Shown here: positions 62,692 through 64,000 of the stretch, one piece after another
Layout: each line of letters starts with the position of its first letter
Numbering within the stretch: position 1 is the first letter of the stretch
Origin: an uncultured Pelagibacteraceae bacterium
GTDB taxonomy: Bacteria; Pseudomonadota; Alphaproteobacteria; Pelagibacterales; Pelagibacteraceae
Assembly (NCBI GenBank): GCA_902552805.1
Contig: CACDIC010000006.1
Coordinates: 1-64,000 of the forward strand
Length of the DNA: 64,000 nucleotides
Direction of reading: 5' to 3'
Program-made: the position numbers and the translations under genes
The notes under the pieces: model-generated
Told to the model about the DNA's origin: nothing
Database searches by the model: none
What the model saw: only the letters and a program-made list of their open reading frames with translations

Positions 62692-64000
62692 ATGAAGATA
62701 AAGAATGTAGTAGTGATAGGGTCTGGAACAATGGGCAGTGGCATAGCAGCTCATTTGTGTAATGCAAATATACCTGTAACTCTTTTAGATTTAAAAACTG
62801 AAATAAGTGAAAATGCCAGAGAAAGAATTCATAAATCTAGACCACCTTTATTAATTGATAAATCTAAAATTAAAAATATTAAAGTTGGTAATATTGAAGA
62901 TGACTTCTCTGTAGTTGAACAAGCTGATTGGGTTGTTGAGGCAGTTGTGGAGAGAATTGATATCAAACATCAAATTTATAAAAAAATTTTTAACAGCCGA
63001 AAAGATGGTGCGATTGTTTCATCAAATACTTCTTCAATACCTATTAAAATTTTATCTCAAAATTTAAATAAAGAACAAAAAAAAGATTTTTGTATAACTC
63101 ATTTTTTTAATCCTGTCAGATATATGGGTCTTTTGGAAATTGTTAAAAATGAAGACAATGACTTAAATAAGATAAATCAATTAAAAGAATTTTGTGAACT
63201 TGAGCTTGGAAAAGGAGCCATCGTTTGTAATGACACTCCAGGTTTTTTAGGCAACAGAGTTGGTGTTTACGCTATGCAAATTGCAATGACTGAAGCATTT
63301 AAAATGAAACTTTCTGTAGAGGAGGCAGATGCAATATTTGGGAGACCAATGGGTATTCCAAAAACAGGTGTTTTTGGGCTTTATGATTTAATTGGCATTG
63401 ATCTTATGGCTGATGTTTTAAAAAGTTTTATCAAAGAGTTACCTGAAACTGATGAATTTCATGAGGTCGCAAAAGAAATTCCTTTAGTAAAAAAATTAAT
63501 CGAAACTGGATATACAGGTAGAAAGGGCAAAGGTGGTTTCTATAGAATAAAGAAAACTGATAGTGGCAAAGTAATGGAAGCTATCGATCTACAAACTGGA
63601 GATTATTCTCTAAGCAAAAAAATTGACATAAAATCTGACAAAGTTGACCTTAAAGGTCTAATTAATAGGAATGATAAATATGGAGAATATGCTTGGTCAG
63701 TATTAGAAAAAATTATTAAATATGCTTCATCATTAGTTCCTGAGATAACAAAAGAATTTAATGATATTGATGAGGCTATGAGATTAGGGTTTAACTGGGC
63801 TAAAGGACCCTTTGAAATGCTAGAGGAAATTGGTGTTAAAAACTTTTTCGAAAAAGTTGAAAATTTTAAGGGCAATAATTTTTTAGAAAATTTAAGCAAA
63901 ACAAAAAATCAAAACTTTTATGGTGAGAGGCAAAAATATACATCAATAGAAACTCTGGGTAAGGTTAAGAAAACAGCAACGAATGTTGATGGAAATAGTT
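62692..64000 (+). CDS. 3-hydroxyacyl-CoA dehydrogenase, N-terminal part (cut by window end)
   Basis: The frame from ATG 62692 stays open to base 64000 (436 codons). The N-terminal NAD-binding motif VVIGSGTMGSGIAAHLCNAN at residues 6-25 and the THFFNPVRYM segment (about 141) with conserved His match the 3HCDH family. A second HAD C-terminal region appears from about 340. It oxidises 3-hydroxyacyl-CoA with NAD+. Whether an enoyl-CoA hydratase domain follows, as in FadB/FadJ-like or alphaproteobacterial fusions, cannot be seen. It begins 12 bases after potC. Confidence 0.88.
   Translation, partial: MKIKNVVVIGSGTMGSGIAAHLCNANIPVTLLDLKTEISENARERIHKSRPPLLIDKSKIKNIKVGNIEDDFSVVEQADWVVEAVVERIDIKHQIYKKIFNSRKDGAIVSSNTSSIPIKILSQNLNKEQKKDFCITHFFNPVRYMGLLEIVKNEDNDLNKINQLKEFCELELGKGAIVCNDTPGFLGNRVGVYAMQIAMTEAFKMKLSVEEADAIFGRPMGIPKTGVFGLYDLIGIDLMADVLKSFIKELPETDEFHEVAKEIPLVKKLIETGYTGRKGKGGFYRIKKTDSGKVMEAIDLQTGDYSLSKKIDIKSDKVDLKGLINRNDKYGEYAWSVLEKIIKYASSLVPEITKEFNDIDEAMRLGFNWAKGPFEMLEEIGVKNFFEKVENFKGNNFLENLSKTKNQNFYGERQKYTSIETLGKVKKTATNVDGNS

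Overview
The window is a very AT-rich, tightly packed bacterial chromosome segment: genes overlap by 1, 4 or 8 bases, intergenic gaps are short, and there are no insertion sequences, rRNA, tRNA or CRISPR arrays that I can see. Low GC, many ABC importers for amino acids and polyamine-like compounds, a TIGR03643-type small protein and compact operons suggest a streamlined marine alphaproteobacterium of the SAR11/Pelagibacterales or HIMB59 kind. This placement is inferred from gene content only.

Layout. (1) 1-1323: end of mrdA (PBP2) and rodA, the cell-elongation pair. (2) 1373-6066: a coupled metabolic cluster of an FAD amino-acid oxidase/dehydrogenase, an EamA transporter, a D-2-hydroxyacid dehydrogenase, a histone-deacetylase-family amidohydrolase, MsrB and a small membrane protein. 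(3) 6139-29284: what looks like a complete type IV pilus locus: pilT, four minor pseudopilin-like genes (fimT/pilV/pilW/pilX), a secreted 170-aa protein, pilY1, pilD (minus strand), a pilM-pilN fusion, pilO, pilP, pilQ, pilB, pilC, and two pilins. (4) Interleaved with and following the pilus genes is a partner-switching signalling set: three PP2C/SpoIIE-type phosphatases with different sensors (GAF at 16763, an ammonium-transporter fusion at 29371, CHASE2 at 34311), one RsbW-like anti-sigma kinase and two STAS antagonists (27116-28134, minus strand). (5) 31594-41404: an envelope block with a TPR/beta-barrel protein, an exported FecR-domain protein with a long lysine-rich tail, a small lipoprotein, and two paralogous large proteins with repeat-containing N-terminal halves and outer-membrane-barrel-like C-termini. 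(6) 41410-42699: glutaredoxin, a TIGR03643 protein and a LysE-family exporter preceded by a hairpin/terminator leader. (7) 42790-56074: two branched-chain-amino-acid-type (Liv) ABC systems joined with azlC/azlD, glutarate 2-hydroxylase (glaH/csiD) and a P5CR-like gene in one long, mostly coupled run. (8) 56212-64000: a probable ectoine-degradation pair (EutA-like and DoeA/EutD-like), a Pot-type ABC importer and the start of a 3-hydroxyacyl-CoA dehydrogenase.

How it fits together. The most interesting reading is that pilus function, or a general regulator, is tied to environmental sensing through a partner switch whose phosphatases read ammonium (Amt fusion), a cytosolic ligand (GAF) and an extracytoplasmic signal (CHASE2). 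A noncoding 529-bp region upstream of pilMN carries eight copies of an 11-bp motif (seven exact, one with one mismatch), four in each orientation, partly spaced by multiples of 21 bp. It is a strong candidate for an undescribed operator or structural DNA element. The second half of the window is nutrient uptake, with separate promoters and hairpin terminators around the genes for substrate-binding proteins.
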